36,227 bases of DNA from Betaproteobacteria bacterium (GCA_009776435.1 WRNU01000003.1:1-36227); one strand, 5' to 3'; shown: positions 27,403-36,227, counted from the first letter of the stretch. Program-made: numbers and translations. The notes: generated by a model not told the origin, from the sequence alone.

Positions 27403-27912
27403 TTAGTTGCAGGCGGCTTGAATCACGGGGGAGGAGGCCCGCGCCGGAAGCAATACCTGGCGCTGGATGGGTGGATCGCCGCCGGCTGTCAGACAGATGC
27501 CCGTCGGGAAAGACCCCACTGTCAACGTGGTCGTGCCGGTAGGGGAGAATCCCAGCGATAATGCTGTTACCTGGGCGTTGATCAAGTCGGAATAGGTGCC
27601 TTCGCGCAACAGATTATTATTATCATCGCGCACGTGCCAGGTGCGTTCGTCGAGCGTCAGCGAAACCGTTCGGTTCGTGCGAACGGCTTCGGAACGAGCA
27701 TACTGGATGTCCGCGACGAGATCGTCGGCTGCGTTGCGAACCGCCATGTTGCGAATCACGGTTTTGAACGAGGGAACCGCGAGGGCTGCAAGGATGGCAG
27801 CGATTGCGATCACGATGAGCAATTCGGTCAGGGTGAATCCGCGCGTCCGTCCTTCAGGATGCGTTGAGCGGAAAATGTGCGTGGACAACGTTCGTTTCAT
27901 GGAAGAAGTCAT
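27403..27912 (-). CDS. fimT: FimT/GspH-type minor pseudopilin
   Basis: The 169-residue product has a prepilin signal cut after Gly25 (RTRGFTLTELLIVIAIAAIL), with Glu30 as the conserved Glu5, and the GspH/FimT pattern NAADDLVADIQYARSEAVRT soon after. FimT/FimU-type minor pilins prime pilus assembly, and some bind DNA during transformation. The leader of 25 residues is long. ATG 27912 has a weak GAG upstream; ATG 27900 is an alternative with none. Cys140 and Cys168 could form the C-terminal disulfide. It lies 161 bp upstream of the small secreted protein gene, at the head of the minus-strand pilus cluster. Confidence 0.85.
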   Translation of the reverse strand: MTSSMKRTLSTHIFRSTHPEGRTRGFTLTELLIVIAIAAILAALAVPSFKTVIRNMAVRNAADDLVADIQYARSEAVRTNRTVSLTLDERTWHVRDDNNNLLREGTYSDLINAQVTALSLGFSPTGTTTLTVGSFPTGICLTAGGDPPIQRQVLLPARASSPVIQAACN

Positions 27913-27943
27913 ATCGGTTCTCACGCCTGAATGGTGCCTGGAA

Positions 27944-27972
27944 AGTGTTGGGGCGTTTCGGCCCAATGTCAA
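27944..27972 (-). promoter_or_regulatory. fimT: Candidate sigma70 promoter of fimT
   Basis: On the minus strand a perfect -35 TTGACA (27972-27967) is followed after 17 bases by AACACT (27949-27944), a poor -10 with three matches. The fimT start lies 32 bases beyond. The perfect -35 and spacing make it plausible. Confidence 0.4.
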
Positions 27973-28086
27973 GGGCGATTGGAACGATCGTCTTCATCCA
28001 TGATAATGAATTCGGACGAATGGGATGGAGATACCAAAAGGAATTACGATTCTACCTGTTTTGACTGGGTTGAGGCCGAGGGTGGG

Positions 28087-28719
28087 GTGATCGAAGCGCA
28101 TGAAATCGTAGACAGGCTCCGGCGGCGGCTGGCGCGGGTGGAGACGGGGTCGGGAGAACCCGATACTGCGCCGGATCGCTTCATCGGGGACTGGCCCGGC
28201 GCGGGGGGGGCGCAGCCTCGCCCGGCGGCGGTGCTCGTGCCGCTGGTGCTGCACGAAATCCGCAAAGACGGCCCCACCGTGCTCTTTACCCGGCGTACCG
28301 ATCATCTGCACCACCATCCGGGGCAGATCAGCTTTCCCGGCGGTGGCATGGAAGAGGGCGATTCCTCCGCCGAAGAAACCGCTGTGCGCGAAGCGCAAGA
28401 AGAAATCGGTCTCGTCCCGGAACGGATCGAACTCATCGGACGGCTGCCGGATTACACGACCGGAACCGGCTTTCGCGTCACCCCTGTGGTGGGACTTCTG
28501 CGTCCGCCGATCGAGTTGAAACTCGACAGTTTCGAGGTTGCCGAGGTGTTTGAAGTGCCGCTCGCGCATTTTCTCGATCCCGTCAATCACCAGAGACATG
28601 CCATTCAACTAAATGACGGCAAAATACGTCATTTTCACGCCATGCCCTATGGCGAATACTTCATCTGGGGCGCCACGGCGGGCATGTTGATGACGCTCTA
28701 CCGTCTGCTCACCAAGTAA
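28087..28719 (+). CDS. nudL: NudL-type Nudix hydrolase (putative CoA pyrophosphatase)
   Basis: The 210-residue product has VLFTRRTDHLHHHPGQISFP followed by GGGMEEGD and REAQEEIGL: the UPF0035/NudL motif joined to a Nudix box with the slightly longer spacing usual in this subfamily. NudL enzymes cleave CoA and its derivatives to phosphopantetheine and 3',5'-ADP; the substrate here is inferred from the motif. GTG 28087 is chosen because GAGG lies just upstream and the residues before it are not family-like; ATG 28000 or 28006 would add 27-29 residues without a ribosome binding site. Eight G residues (28203-28210) lie within the coding region. Confidence 0.8.
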   Translation: MIEAHEIVDRLRRRLARVETGSGEPDTAPDRFIGDWPGAGGAQPRPAAVLVPLVLHEIRKDGPTVLFTRRTDHLHHHPGQISFPGGGMEEGDSSAEETAVREAQEEIGLVPERIELIGRLPDYTTGTGFRVTPVVGLLRPPIELKLDSFEVAEVFEVPLAHFLDPVNHQRHAIQLNDGKIRHFHAMPYGEYFIWGATAGMLMTLYRLLTK

Positions 28720-28736
28720 GACAGGCCTACGTACTT

Positions 28737-28757
28737 TCACGCATCAGCGTGAGTTTT
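28737..28757 (+). terminator. Short hairpin terminator after the Nudix gene
   Basis: TCACGC (28737-28742) pairs with GCGTGA (28747-28752) around ATCA, followed by GTTTT. The stem is short, so termination would be weak. The equivalent hairpin before the second Aer-like gene (32010-32025) keeps the pairing through G-U changes. Confidence 0.35.
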
Positions 28758-28762
28758 GCCGC

Positions 28763-28790
28763 TTGCGTCCCGGGTTTTCATACGTAATCT
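28763..28790 (+). promoter_or_regulatory. Candidate promoter of Aer-like receptor 1
   Basis: TTGCGT at 28763-28768 and TAATCT at 28785-28790 are 16 bases apart. The same two boxes at the same spacing (TTGCGT, TAATAT) precede the paralogue at 32127, with conserved bases TT.CATA.G between them. Match to the sigma70 consensus is moderate; conservation between paralogues is the main support. Confidence 0.35.
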
Positions 28791-28846
28791 CACGAATTGA
28801 CACATTCTCAAGAAATTGACCCATTTGAAACAGGGAGAGACGCTAG

Positions 28847-30490
28847 ATGAGGTTGAACCATCCTGTCACGGACATTGAAACCCTGTTACCGGAAGGGGAG
28901 TTCATCTATACGCGAACGGATTTGAAAGGGCAGATCGTCGAGGCCAACGATGCCTTCGTCAAGATCTGCGGATTCAGCACGGATGAGATGATCGGGCAGC
29001 CGCACAACATGGTACGTCATCCGGATATGCCGCCGGAAGCCTTTGAAGACATGTGGCGCGACCTCAAGGTTGGACGGCCCTGGCGGGGACTGGTGAAAAA
29101 TCGTTGCAAGGACGGTGGTTTCTACTGGGTCGTCGCTAATGCCTCCCCGGTGCGGGAAAACGGTCAGGTCGTCGGTTACCAGTCGGTTCGTGGGCGGCCA
29201 AGCCGCGAAGAAGTCGCGGCAACGGAGGCGATCTACAAGCGCATTCGTCAAGGCGACAAGTCGGTGCGCATCCTCCACGGGCAGGCCGTTCCCGCGCGCA
29301 GCCTGAAATCCGCTTTACTCTCCTGGATGACGAACGACAGGCTACAGACGGGCCTGATCGGACTGGCGATACTCATCATGGGAAGTGCGCTGGTTGCGCT
29401 TGCCTACGCGCCCTCGTTACTCCCGCCCGCTTTGCTGTACATACTGGGAGGCGTGGGCGCAGCACTGGGGCTTTGGTTTCTGCTCTTTTTCCGCGCCCGT
29501 CTGATGGGAGACCTGAAGAAGACAGACGAATACCTTGCGCACATTTTGGGCAGCGGCGATCTGCGCATGCGTGCGCTCACGAAACGCAACGATACCGTGG
29601 GCAACATTGCCCGGCAGTCCGACCAGATGGCCGCGTGGATTCAATCCACCTTGCAAGGCATCGAGGACGTTGCACTGGCGGTCAGGAATTCTGCTGCGGA
29701 AGTGGCGCAAAGCGTGGTGACGCTGAACAGATCGGCGCAAACGCAAAGCGACGCCACTTCTGCCGCCGCTGCGGAGATCGAACAGAACACCACCTCCATC
29801 GGCGAGATTACCGTTTGTGCGGAACGGACAAAGGAAGTGGCGGATGAGGCGTCGAAAATGTCGGAGAAAGGAAGCCTGCTGGCCGACCAGGCCAGTGCAA
29901 CCATCCTGCAACTGGCCGGAACGGTGAAAGACTCCGCTGTGCAGGTGGAACGACTGGGTGAGCAATCCAGGGAAATTTCCCGAATTACCGGCGTGATTCG
30001 TGGAATCGCCGAGCAAACCAACCTGCTTGCGCTCAACGCGGCCATCGAAGCCGCGCGGGCAGGGGAGCAGGGGCGAGGATTCGCGGTGGTGGCAGACGAA
30101 GTGCACAAACTTGCCGATCGCAGTGTCAAGGCGGCGGAAGAAGTCAGCCAGATGATTGCCGCCGTTCAGGCGGAAACGGACAAGGCTGTCTCCGGCATGC
30201 GCGCGGGCGCGGAGCAGGTGGAAAACAGCGTCAAGAATGTCGAGGGCGCCAAAGATGTCCTGCAAGAAATCAACCGGCACATGGCGCACATGTCGACGAC
30301 GGTCGGCGACATTTTCAGTTCCACCCGCAACCAGCAAGCCGTCATGGGACAAATGGCCGAAAACATCGAGCAGGTAGCCCGGATGACCGGCCAGAACCTC
30401 GTCCAGGCCAGTGATACCAGCCGCACGGCAAACGACCTGCATGCCCTGACCGAGCGGATGCAGAAGTCGGTGGGGCAGTTTAAGGTCTGA
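28847..30490 (+). CDS. aer: Aer-like redox/aerotaxis chemoreceptor, copy 1
   Basis: The 547-residue protein senses redox or oxygen through an N-terminal PAS domain and signals to CheA. The PAS part (about 20-125) has [20 protein letters not shown], aligning residue for residue with E. coli Aer, so the FAD-site residues Arg57, His58, Asp60 and Trp70 are present. A hydrophobic hairpin (about 168-188 and 192-215) anchors it in the membrane without a periplasmic domain, as in Aer. The signalling tip reads [20 protein letters not shown], but then DEVHKLADR, with His where Arg is usual. No CheR pentapeptide. GGGAGAG precedes ATG 28847. Paralogue of the gene at 32127. Confidence 0.9.
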   Translation: MRLNHPVTDIETLLPEGEFIYTRTDLKGQIVEANDAFVKICGFSTDEMIGQPHNMVRHPDMPPEAFEDMWRDLKVGRPWRGLVKNRCKDGGFYWVVANASPVRENGQVVGYQSVRGRPSREEVAATEAIYKRIRQGDKSVRILHGQAVPARSLKSALLSWMTNDRLQTGLIGLAILIMGSALVALAYAPSLLPPALLYILGGVGAALGLWFLLFFRARLMGDLKKTDEYLAHILGSGDLRMRALTKRNDTVGNIARQSDQMAAWIQSTLQGIEDVALAVRNSAAEVAQSVVTLNRSAQTQSDATSAAAAEIEQNTTSIGEITVCAERTKEVADEASKMSEKGSLLADQASATILQLAGTVKDSAVQVERLGEQSREISRITGVIRGIAEQTNLLALNAAIEAARAGEQGRGFAVVADEVHKLADRSVKAAEEVSQMIAAVQAETDKAVSGMRAGAEQVENSVKNVEGAKDVLQEINRHMAHMSTTVGDIFSSTRNQQAVMGQMAENIEQVARMTGQNLVQASDTSRTANDLHALTERMQKSVGQFKV

Positions 30491-30552
30491 GGCTTCAATT
30501 CGCGCCTGGAAGCTTCTTCCAGAGGGTTCCAGGGGCCAAAACGTAGTGGGGG

Positions 30553-31935
30553 ATGGCAATGTTCTTCAGAAAAAAGCCCGTGGTGAATGTGATCGTTCCC
30601 GACACGACCGGAGAGGACGAGTTTGAACTGGTCAAATTGAACCTGGTTGTAAAGGCTTCAAAGACAGGCTTGTGGGATATGAAGGTTGTGAAGGGCGACC
30701 CGATCAACCCGGCCAACACTTTTACATGGTCAGACGAATTCAGGCATATGCTGGGGTATTCGAATGAGGCTGATTTTCCCAATGTACTGAGCAGTTGGAG
30801 CGACAAACTACATCCGGAAGATAAAGAAAGGGTACTGGATTGTTTTGCGCAGCACCTGCTGGATCGTACCGGCAAAACGCCCTATGATCTCCAATACCGA
30901 CTGCTGAAGAAAAATAATGAGTATACGCATTTTCACGCATTTGGCGCTACGGTGCGTGATGACCAGGGTTATGCGATAAGAGTCGCGGGAGCTTTACAGG
31001 ATATATCCGAGTTGAAACGGTGCGAACTTGAAAGAGAAACGAACGATTTACGCTTGAAGCTTTTACAAAAAAGTATGCAAATTGCCTTGTGGGACATGAA
31101 GGTAGACCCTGTGGACCCGGTTGCTGGTGATAACGAATTCTGGTGGTCGCCCGAATTCAGGGAGAAGCTCGGTTTCAGTAGTGAACAAGATTTTCCAAAT
31201 GTCTTGCACAGTTGGAGCGACCGACTTCATCCTGAAGACAAAGAAAAGACATTGGAGGCGTTTGCTGCACACCTTTTGGATAGAACGGGCTGTACACCCT
31301 ATAACGTAGTTTATCGTGTAAAACGAAAAACAGGTGAATACATTTGGCTTAAAGCGGATGGCGCGACCTTGCGTGATAAAACTGGAAAGCCCCTAAGAGT
31401 GATCGGATCAGTGGAGGATATTTCTGAAAAAGAAGAACTGGATGCGTATATCGTTGAATTTTCGCGTGCAATCGAAAGCATGACTCAGCAAATAGAATCA
31501 ATTTCAGCCACGACGAACAGTATTTCTGAGGCGCAAGGGTCGAATTTACATTTTTCAATGGAATCCGAGAAGAACGTAACTGAAACACAGTCAATCATTT
31601 CGGCGATTCAAGATATAGCTTTCCAGACCAATGTCCTCAGTATCAACGCCTCGATTGAAGCGGCTCGCGCGGGTGATTCAGGCAGAGGATTCGCGGTCGT
31701 TTCCAATGAAGTGCGCAGATTGGCGGAGGACAGCAAAAATTTTTCAGAGCAGGTTGAGCTTAAACTGAAAGCCATTCAGAACTCTGCCACACAAAACACC
31801 ATTGCGACTAAAACGACAGATGAATTGGTCAGTGAACAAAGCGTTATCGTGACAAAGCTCAAGGAGGATTTAGTCGGCATAAACACCATGTACGTCAAGC
31901 TTGTCGACATGATCAAGAAAAGCATGGGCTTATAG
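30553..31935 (+). CDS. Cytosolic PAS-PAS chemoreceptor
   Basis: The 460-residue product has no transmembrane segment. Two PAS_3-type domains (about 30-155 and 168-290) are internal duplicates: both contain GLWDMKV or ALWDMKV, WSDEF or [16 protein letters not shown] or [11 protein letters not shown], and HLLDRTG. A short signalling hairpin of about 170 residues follows, with tip [20 protein letters not shown] and [17 protein letters not shown]. It lacks the usual long helical arms. Codon use is visibly more AT-rich than in its neighbours, suggesting separate acquisition. The start at 30553 follows GTGGGGG; ATG 30559 is an alternative. The cofactor and signal are unknown. Confidence 0.85.
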   Translation: MAMFFRKKPVVNVIVPDTTGEDEFELVKLNLVVKASKTGLWDMKVVKGDPINPANTFTWSDEFRHMLGYSNEADFPNVLSSWSDKLHPEDKERVLDCFAQHLLDRTGKTPYDLQYRLLKKNNEYTHFHAFGATVRDDQGYAIRVAGALQDISELKRCELERETNDLRLKLLQKSMQIALWDMKVDPVDPVAGDNEFWWSPEFREKLGFSSEQDFPNVLHSWSDRLHPEDKEKTLEAFAAHLLDRTGCTPYNVVYRVKRKTGEYIWLKADGATLRDKTGKPLRVIGSVEDISEKEELDAYIVEFSRAIESMTQQIESISATTNSISEAQGSNLHFSMESEKNVTETQSIISAIQDIAFQTNVLSINASIEAARAGDSGRGFAVVSNEVRRLAEDSKNFSEQVELKLKAIQNSATQNTIATKTTDELVSEQSVIVTKLKEDLVGINTMYVKLVDMIKKSMGL

Positions 31936-32009
31936 GGGGTAAATGGAGAATATCATCATATTTATATGCCTATAGTAATAGGCTCTATGTAAAATAATTC
32001 ACATTATAT

Positions 32010-32025
32010 TCATGTGTCAGCGTGA
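32010..32025 (+). other. Conserved hairpin upstream of Aer-like receptor 2
   Basis: TCATGT (32010-32015) pairs with GCGTGA (32020-32025) around GTCA with two G-U pairs. It matches the hairpin at 28737-28752 before the first Aer-like gene. Downstream, GCGTGAGTT is repeated (32020-32028 and again near 32037-32045), which accounts for the extra spacing in this copy. Confidence 0.35.
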
Positions 32026-32051
32026 GTTATGCTGCTGCGTGAGTTTTTTGG

Positions 32052-32079
32052 TTGCGTCCTCTATTTCCATAAGTAATAT
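32052..32079 (+). promoter_or_regulatory. Candidate promoter of Aer-like receptor 2
   Basis: TTGCGT at 32052-32057 and TAATAT at 32074-32079, spaced by 16 bases, repeat the arrangement at 28763-28790. The -10 matches the consensus at four of six positions. The 190-bp gap before it (from 31936) is AT-rich and otherwise holds only small hairpins. Confidence 0.35.
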
Positions 32080-32126
32080 CACTAACTCGACTAATTCAAT
32101 CCATATATGATGGAAGAGGACGCAAG

Positions 32127-33770
32127 ATGAGACTGAATCAACCTGTCACGGACATTGAAACCCTATTGCCAGAAGGCGAGTTCATCTATTCTCGAACGGA
32201 TTTGCATGGACAGATCGTCGAAGCCAACGATGCTTTCGTCAAGATCAGTGCCTTTTCTACAGATGAGATGATCGGCCAGCCGCACAATCTGGTACGTCAT
32301 CCTGATATGCCGACGGAAGCCTTCGAGGACATGTGGCGCGACCTCAAGGCTGGGCTACCCTGGCGGGGGCTGGTGAAAAACCGTCGCAAGGACGGCGGCT
32401 TTTACTGGGTCGTTGCCAACTCCTCCCCCGTGCGGGAAAACGGACAAATCGTCGGTTACCAGTCGGTTCGCAGGCGACCGAGCCGTGAAGAAGTCACGAC
32501 AGCAGAGGCGGCCTACAGACGCCTCCGTCAGGGCGACAAGTCACTGCGCATTCTCCACGGGCAGGTCGTGTCTGCGCGCAGCCTGAAATCCGTCCTCCTC
32601 TCCTGGATGACGAACGACAGGCTACAGACGGGTTCGATCGGATTGGCGATGCTCATCATGGGGGGCTTGCTGATTGCATACACCCTTGCGCCCGCGCTCC
32701 TGCCGTCTGCCTTGCTGCGCGTACTGGGAGGCGCCGGCATCGTGATGGGACTGTGGTTCCTGCTCTTTTTCCGTGTCCGTCTGATGGGGGACTTGAAAAA
32801 GACCGACGATTTCCTTGCCAACATTTTGGGCAGCGGAAACCTGCGAACGCGTGTGCCCATGCAGCGCGACGATACCGTGGGCAACATTGCCCGACAGTCC
32901 GGCCAGGTGGCTACGTGGATCCAATCCACCTTGCAGGGCATCGAGGTCGTTGCACTGGCCGTCAAGAATTCTGCCGAGGAAGTGGCGCAAAGCGTGGTGG
33001 CGCTGAACAAATCGGCGCAGGCGCAAAGCGACGCGACTTCTGCCGCCGCCACGGGGATCGAACAGAACACCGTCTCCATCAATGAAGTCGCCGCCAGCGC
33101 GGAACGGACGAAAGAAGTGGCGGATGAGGCGACGAAGATGTCGGAGAAAGGAAGCCTGCTGGCCGATCAGGCCAGTGTAACCATCCTGCAACTGGCCGGA
33201 ACGGTGAAAGACTCCGCTGCACAGGTGGAGCGGCTGGGCGAGCAATCCAAGGAAATTTCCCGGATTACCGGCGTGATCCGTGGAATCGCCGAGCAAACCA
33301 ACCTGCTTGCGCTCAATGCGGCCATCGAGGCTGCGCGGGCAGGGGAACAGGGGCAGGGATTCGCGGTGGTGGCAGACGAAGTGCGCAAGCTTGCCGACCG
33401 TAGCGTCAAGGCGGCAGAAGAAGTCAGCCAGATGATTACCGCCGTGCAGACCGAAACGGACAAGGCCGTCTCCAGCATGCGCACGGGCGCGGAACAGGTG
33501 GAAAACAGCGTCAAAAATGTCGAGGAAGCGAAAGACATCCTGCAGGAAATCAACCGGCAGGTGGCGCACATGTCGATGGCGGTCAGTGATATTTTCAACT
33601 CTACCAGCAGCCAGCAGATCGTCATGAAACAAATGGTCGATAACATCGAGCAGGTGTCCCGCGTGACCGACCAGAACCTCGCCCAGGCCAACGATACCGG
33701 GCGTACCGCAAACAACCTGTACACCCTGACCGGGTGGATGCAGAAGTCGGTAGAGCAGTTTGTGGTCTGA
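32127..33770 (+). CDS. aer: Aer-like redox/aerotaxis chemoreceptor, copy 2
   Basis: This 547-residue protein is co-linear with the one at 28847 and most residues are identical. The PAS domain keeps [20 protein letters not shown] with Arg57, His58, Asp60 and Trp70; the membrane hairpin lies at about 168-215. In the signalling tip it reads [20 protein letters not shown]: glutamine replaces the almost invariant Arg of GRGF, while the later Arg missing in copy 1 is present. GGAAGAGGA at 32112-32120 precedes ATG 32127. Differences cluster in the membrane hairpin and the C-terminal arm. It probably senses a related redox signal. Confidence 0.9.
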   Translation: MRLNQPVTDIETLLPEGEFIYSRTDLHGQIVEANDAFVKISAFSTDEMIGQPHNLVRHPDMPTEAFEDMWRDLKAGLPWRGLVKNRRKDGGFYWVVANSSPVRENGQIVGYQSVRRRPSREEVTTAEAAYRRLRQGDKSLRILHGQVVSARSLKSVLLSWMTNDRLQTGSIGLAMLIMGGLLIAYTLAPALLPSALLRVLGGAGIVMGLWFLLFFRVRLMGDLKKTDDFLANILGSGNLRTRVPMQRDDTVGNIARQSGQVATWIQSTLQGIEVVALAVKNSAEEVAQSVVALNKSAQAQSDATSAAATGIEQNTVSINEVAASAERTKEVADEATKMSEKGSLLADQASVTILQLAGTVKDSAAQVERLGEQSKEISRITGVIRGIAEQTNLLALNAAIEAARAGEQGQGFAVVADEVRKLADRSVKAAEEVSQMITAVQTETDKAVSSMRTGAEQVENSVKNVEEAKDILQEINRQVAHMSMAVSDIFNSTSSQQIVMKQMVDNIEQVSRVTDQNLAQANDTGRTANNLYTLTGWMQKSVEQFVV

Positions 33771-33978
33771 TGCCTCAACCTGTACGCCAGGCATGTCGGC
33801 ATGATCGAGACAAGCAAGGGCCGGTAGGGGGTGTGCTTCTCCGCTTCGGCTGTCGCAGCAAAGGGTAAGGTTGGGGGCGTCGTGTGTCAATTTCGTACAA
33901 TTCGACGTTTCCTCCTTGCGCTACGCTGCTCGCAGTCGATCCGCATTTCGCGGGCGTTCATGCGCAGGGAGATAATCG

Positions 33979-34386
33979 ATGCAAACCGTACAGGAAGCCG
34001 GAAAGACCTTGTTTGCGGCCTTCGAGCAAGGCGAATTGGCCTTGTCGGGCAGGCGGGTGAAGTTCATGGAGCGGGATTGGCAACCGCATTCCCAATTTGC
34101 GGGTGTCGCCCTGAAGCACTTGCTGACTGCTGCCGACACGGGCGGGGCGTTCAGCTATCACCTCGTCCGCGTCGAGCCGGGATGCGCGATTGGCGAGCAC
34201 GTGCATGCAACGCAGCAGGAAACCCATGAAGTCGTTGCGGGAGACGGTGTTTGTCGGATACGGAATGAGGGCATCGACTACCGTGCGGGATTGATCTCTC
34301 TCATCGAACCTGGCGTGCGGCATACGGTGACAGCGAGCGAGAAAGGGCTTTTGATGTTCGCCAAATTCATTCCGCCGTTGTTGTGA
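33979..34386 (+). CDS. Cupin-domain protein
   Basis: The 135-residue product is a single cupin barrel. Motif 1 is seen as GEHVHATQQETHEVVAGDG, with two histidines and a glutamate that could bind a metal, and motif 2 as LIEPGVRHTV. The C-terminus LLMFAKFIPPL is usual for small stand-alone cupins. GGGAG lies just upstream of ATG 33979. The 208 bases before it (33771-33978) hold no gene or clear promoter. The 3' end overlaps the convergent AraC gene by 20 bases. The ligand or reaction cannot be told from sequence. Confidence 0.75.
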   Translation: MQTVQEAGKTLFAAFEQGELALSGRRVKFMERDWQPHSQFAGVALKHLLTAADTGGAFSYHLVRVEPGCAIGEHVHATQQETHEVVAGDGVCRIRNEGIDYRAGLISLIEPGVRHTVTASEKGLLMFAKFIPPLL

Positions 34387-35182
34387 GATTTGAAGGCGGC
34401 AGGATGCGTCCAACTCGCCGGTATTGGCCGGGTGTTACACCTGTAGCCCTGCGGAATTCCCGGATGAAGTGACTCTGGTCGTAAAAACCGGCAAGCAGCG
34501 CCAGATCGGTGAGGGATGTAGCGGAAAGACAGGCGCGGCGCGCGCGGCGAAGACGGTTCTGCATCTGAAAACGATGTGGCGTCAAACCGTAACGCGCGCG
34601 GAACCGGCGAATCAACTGGAACTTGTCGAGTTGTATCCGTCCGGCCAGATCGTCCAGGGAAAGGTTTTCTTCCGGGTGCGTTTCCAGAAAGGCTCTCAAC
34701 TCATCGAGGGCATTGTTTTGGGTTGGCATGACGGTGCTGGTTTCGCATGCAAGCGCCGCTGTTAGTGTTGCGCATTCCGAAGCATGCAACCATCCATCGC
34801 GGCATAGCGCCGACAAGCGCCCTGCAATGATTTCCGTGCTGCCGGGCGTGGCGAGCATCTGCGCATCGACACACAGGTTGAGCAGGGCATAAGGCCGGGA
34901 GGCGGACAGACGATGCACCTCATGCGGGCCGAGGATGAAAAGTTCGCCTGCGTGCAGCTCGGTTTTCCGTGTGTTGCAGCGCCTGAGCAATGTCATCGCG
35001 CCCCGGCGCACCAACCCCAGAACGTGGGTCGAAACATGGCTGTGCCACGGGTAATCCGCCGTGTGCCCGGCACTCGCCAGCAATTCGACGCCCAGTTCGG
35101 GATCGAGGACGAAACGGAAATCGGTATGTCGCATTTGGATAACTCGCCAAGCCGACTTGTCAATCTGGACACCGCGCCTCAT
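34367..35182 (-). CDS. AraC-family transcriptional regulator
   Basis: The 271-residue product has an N-terminal cupin-like AraC ligand-binding domain (HSHVSTHVLGLVRRGAMTLL, then GELFILGPHEVHRL) and a C-terminal double helix-turn-helix of about 100 residues. The latter is seen as LDDLAGRIQLDKFQLIRRFR and LALLAGFYDQSHFIREFRRA, with TGVTPGQYRR at the end. Such proteins usually activate a neighbouring gene on binding a small molecule. ATG 35182 has GGGGA upstream; ATG 35134 is an alternative. The gene lies 47 bases downstream of the methyltransferase gene on the same strand and converges on the cupin gene. Confidence 0.9.
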   Translation of the reverse strand: MRRGVQIDKSAWRVIQMRHTDFRFVLDPELGVELLASAGHTADYPWHSHVSTHVLGLVRRGAMTLLRRCNTRKTELHAGELFILGPHEVHRLSASRPYALLNLCVDAQMLATPGSTEIIAGRLSALCRDGWLHASECATLTAALACETSTVMPTQNNALDELRAFLETHPEENLSLDDLAGRIQLDKFQLIRRFRARYGLTPHRFQMQNRLRRARRACLSATSLTDLALLAGFYDQSHFIREFRRATGVTPGQYRRVGRILPPSNLTTTAE

Positions 35183-35229
35183 CGGTCACGTCCCCGGTGA
35201 GAGCGTTGCACCATTCCTGTGCCTCGGTT

Positions 35230-35823
35230 TCACGCGCTTACCTTGGCAGCATCAAAGTAGTGGTTCTGGCCTTCATCCTCATACTCGGTGGCGACACACA
35301 AACCAACTGCGGAGAGTAGCCTTCGGTACTCCGCTTCGCCGAGTGATCGTGACTCCAATCCCGTCATCGCGTCATTCCATACCAGCGGATTGGCACATGA
35401 TGTGAACAGAAGACGGCCACCAGGTACGAGTATGTCAGCAATTCTTTGGATGAGTCGCCGCTGCGCTTTAGGCCGAAGCAAAAATATGAGTCCCCATGCG
35501 ACGACACCATCGAACATCCGATTGAAAAACAGTGAGGTATCCACTGATTCGCATGCGACGGGCACGCCCGGAAGGTTGCGTTGGAATGCCTCTACGAATG
35601 ATGGTGATGCATCAATGCCGTAGACGTTCAGCCCTTCGCTGACCAGTACATTTGTAATGGGAAGGCCAGATCCGCAACCGAGATCGATGACGGCGGCCCC
35701 GCGAGGTAGCGTGCGCGCCCAGTTTCGCACCGCACTCGCGCCAATTGCGGTTGAAGACGCACGCCCACGACCCGCTAGAAACCTGGCTGCCACGCCCTCG
35801 TACCCGTTAGATGGATCGGTCAT
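35230..35823 (-). CDS. Class I SAM-dependent methyltransferase
   Basis: The 197-residue product has the Rossmann motif I AAVIDLGCGSGLPIT (about 43-57), an acidic residue after strand 2 (VYGIDASPSFVEAF) and a motif IV region around FDGVVAWGLIFLL. The post-I and C-terminal parts are those of small stand-alone methyltransferases. AGGAAG precedes ATG 35823. The substrate is unknown. It lies between the hicB and araC genes on the same strand, 44 and 47 bases away. Confidence 0.85.
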   Translation of the reverse strand: MTDPSNGYEGVAARFLAGRGRASSTAIGASAVRNWARTLPRGAAVIDLGCGSGLPITNVLVSEGLNVYGIDASPSFVEAFQRNLPGVPVACESVDTSLFFNRMFDGVVAWGLIFLLRPKAQRRLIQRIADILVPGGRLLFTSCANPLVWNDAMTGLESRSLGEAEYRRLLSAVGLCVATEYEDEGQNHYFDAAKVSA

Positions 35824-35867
35824 AGCACTTCCTGAGACGCCAAGTACCTATTTCCCTTTTTTCTTTT

Positions 35868-36206
35868 TTATGCACTCACAGCGGCTTCAAGAATTTCGCC
35901 CGCCCACTGGTTGAGGCTTTTTCCGGCGGACTTTGCGGCAACCAACGCCGCCGCGTGTGTCTGCGGGGGGATGCGAAGCATCATTTTACCGCTTGCTGGT
36001 CTATCGGGCGACACGCCCATCTCAACGCAGTCTGCGAGATAATCGTCGATGGCTACCTGGAATTCTTTGTGCAGATCGACAACGGTATCGGCGTGGAAAG
36101 AAATCATGTCACGCACGCCCAGAACGCGCCCGACAAAAATATCGTCGCGTGAATCAAACGTGACGCGCGCCACGTAGCCCTTGTATTCGATTGTGCTGAC
36201 GTTCAT
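35868..36206 (-). CDS. hicB: HicB-family antitoxin
   Basis: The 112-residue product has the HicB-like fold (YKGYVARVTFDSRDDIFVGR then DLHKEFQVAIDDYL) and a C-terminal ribbon-helix-helix (GKMMLRIPPQTHAAALVAAK then SLNQWAGEILEAAV) that would bind its own operator. HicB neutralises the HicA mRNA interferase. AGGAG lies seven bases before ATG 36206. A hicA gene would be expected immediately upstream, beyond the right edge of the window, so pairing cannot be confirmed. HicB-like proteins without a toxin also exist. Confidence 0.8.
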   Translation of the reverse strand: MNVSTIEYKGYVARVTFDSRDDIFVGRVLGVRDMISFHADTVVDLHKEFQVAIDDYLADCVEMGVSPDRPASGKMMLRIPPQTHAAALVAAKSAGKSLNQWAGEILEAAVSA

Positions 36207-36227
36207 TCACGTTCTCCTGCGGTTTGT

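Noticed and set aside
34424-34765. Plus-strand frame inside the AraC gene
   Set aside because: Shadow of the minus-strand regulator; no start signal.

Overview
The window is about 36 kb of GC-rich (about 60%) chromosomal DNA from a Gram-negative bacterium, most likely a betaproteobacterium near the Rhodocyclales (Accumulibacter/Propionivibrio/Dechloromonas-like). This placement is inference. It rests on the mlaFEDACB - ABC exporter - murA gene order, a monomeric-type isocitrate dehydrogenase, Aer-type receptors, PilY1 proteins and 'GTAGGGGCG...' palindromic repeats. No rRNA, tRNA, CRISPR array, transposase or phage gene was seen.

Layout. 1-990: the 3' end of icd, a long hairpin, a BrnA-like antitoxin remnant, a 26-bp inverted-repeat element and the C-terminal remnant of a Fic protein. 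1002-4409: recC, with no recB or recD beside it. 4410-4862: an AT-rich gap holding a candidate small RNA with a strong terminator. 4863-6521: a chemoreceptor. 6529-8587 (minus): a membrane-bound C13 (legumain/caspase-like) peptidase and a family 6 uracil/hypoxanthine-DNA glycosylase. 8718-14247: mlaFEDACB (phospholipid transport, outer-membrane asymmetry) followed without a break by an ABC-2 exporter pair. 14278-15528: murA. 15643-19219: frdCAB, a Wolinella-type dihaem menaquinol:fumarate reductase. 19200-27912 (minus): a type IV pilus accessory cluster, in transcription order fimT, a small proline-rich secreted protein, pilY1, a second pilY1 and a pilE-like minor pilin. 28087-28719: a NudL-type Nudix hydrolase. 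28847-33770: three chemoreceptor genes, two near-identical Aer-like redox sensors flanking a cytosolic PAS-PAS receptor. 33979-36206: a cupin, an AraC regulator, a methyltransferase and a HicB antitoxin.

How the genes work together. The mla genes encode a complete lipid-transport machine: outer-membrane MlaA, periplasmic MlaC and inner-membrane MlaFEDB. The frd genes encode a complete respiratory complex whose haem-ligand, flavin and catalytic residues can all be aligned with the Wolinella enzyme. The chemoreceptors and pilus genes point to a motile or twitching cell that tracks redox or oxygen conditions.

Most notable observations: (1) a nine-base poly-C tract at the 3' end of the second pilY1 gene, where loss of one base gives a stop within three codons and gain of one base extends the frame to an ATGA overlap with pilE; a second nine-base tract lies in the small proline-rich gene. 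(2) A 31-bp box shared by the upstream regions of pilY1 and the small gene. (3) A candidate ~100-nt sRNA with an anti-Shine-Dalgarno loop. (4) An orphan recC whose start abuts a Fic remnant. (5) Two Aer paralogues, each with one different substitution in the otherwise invariant signalling tip.
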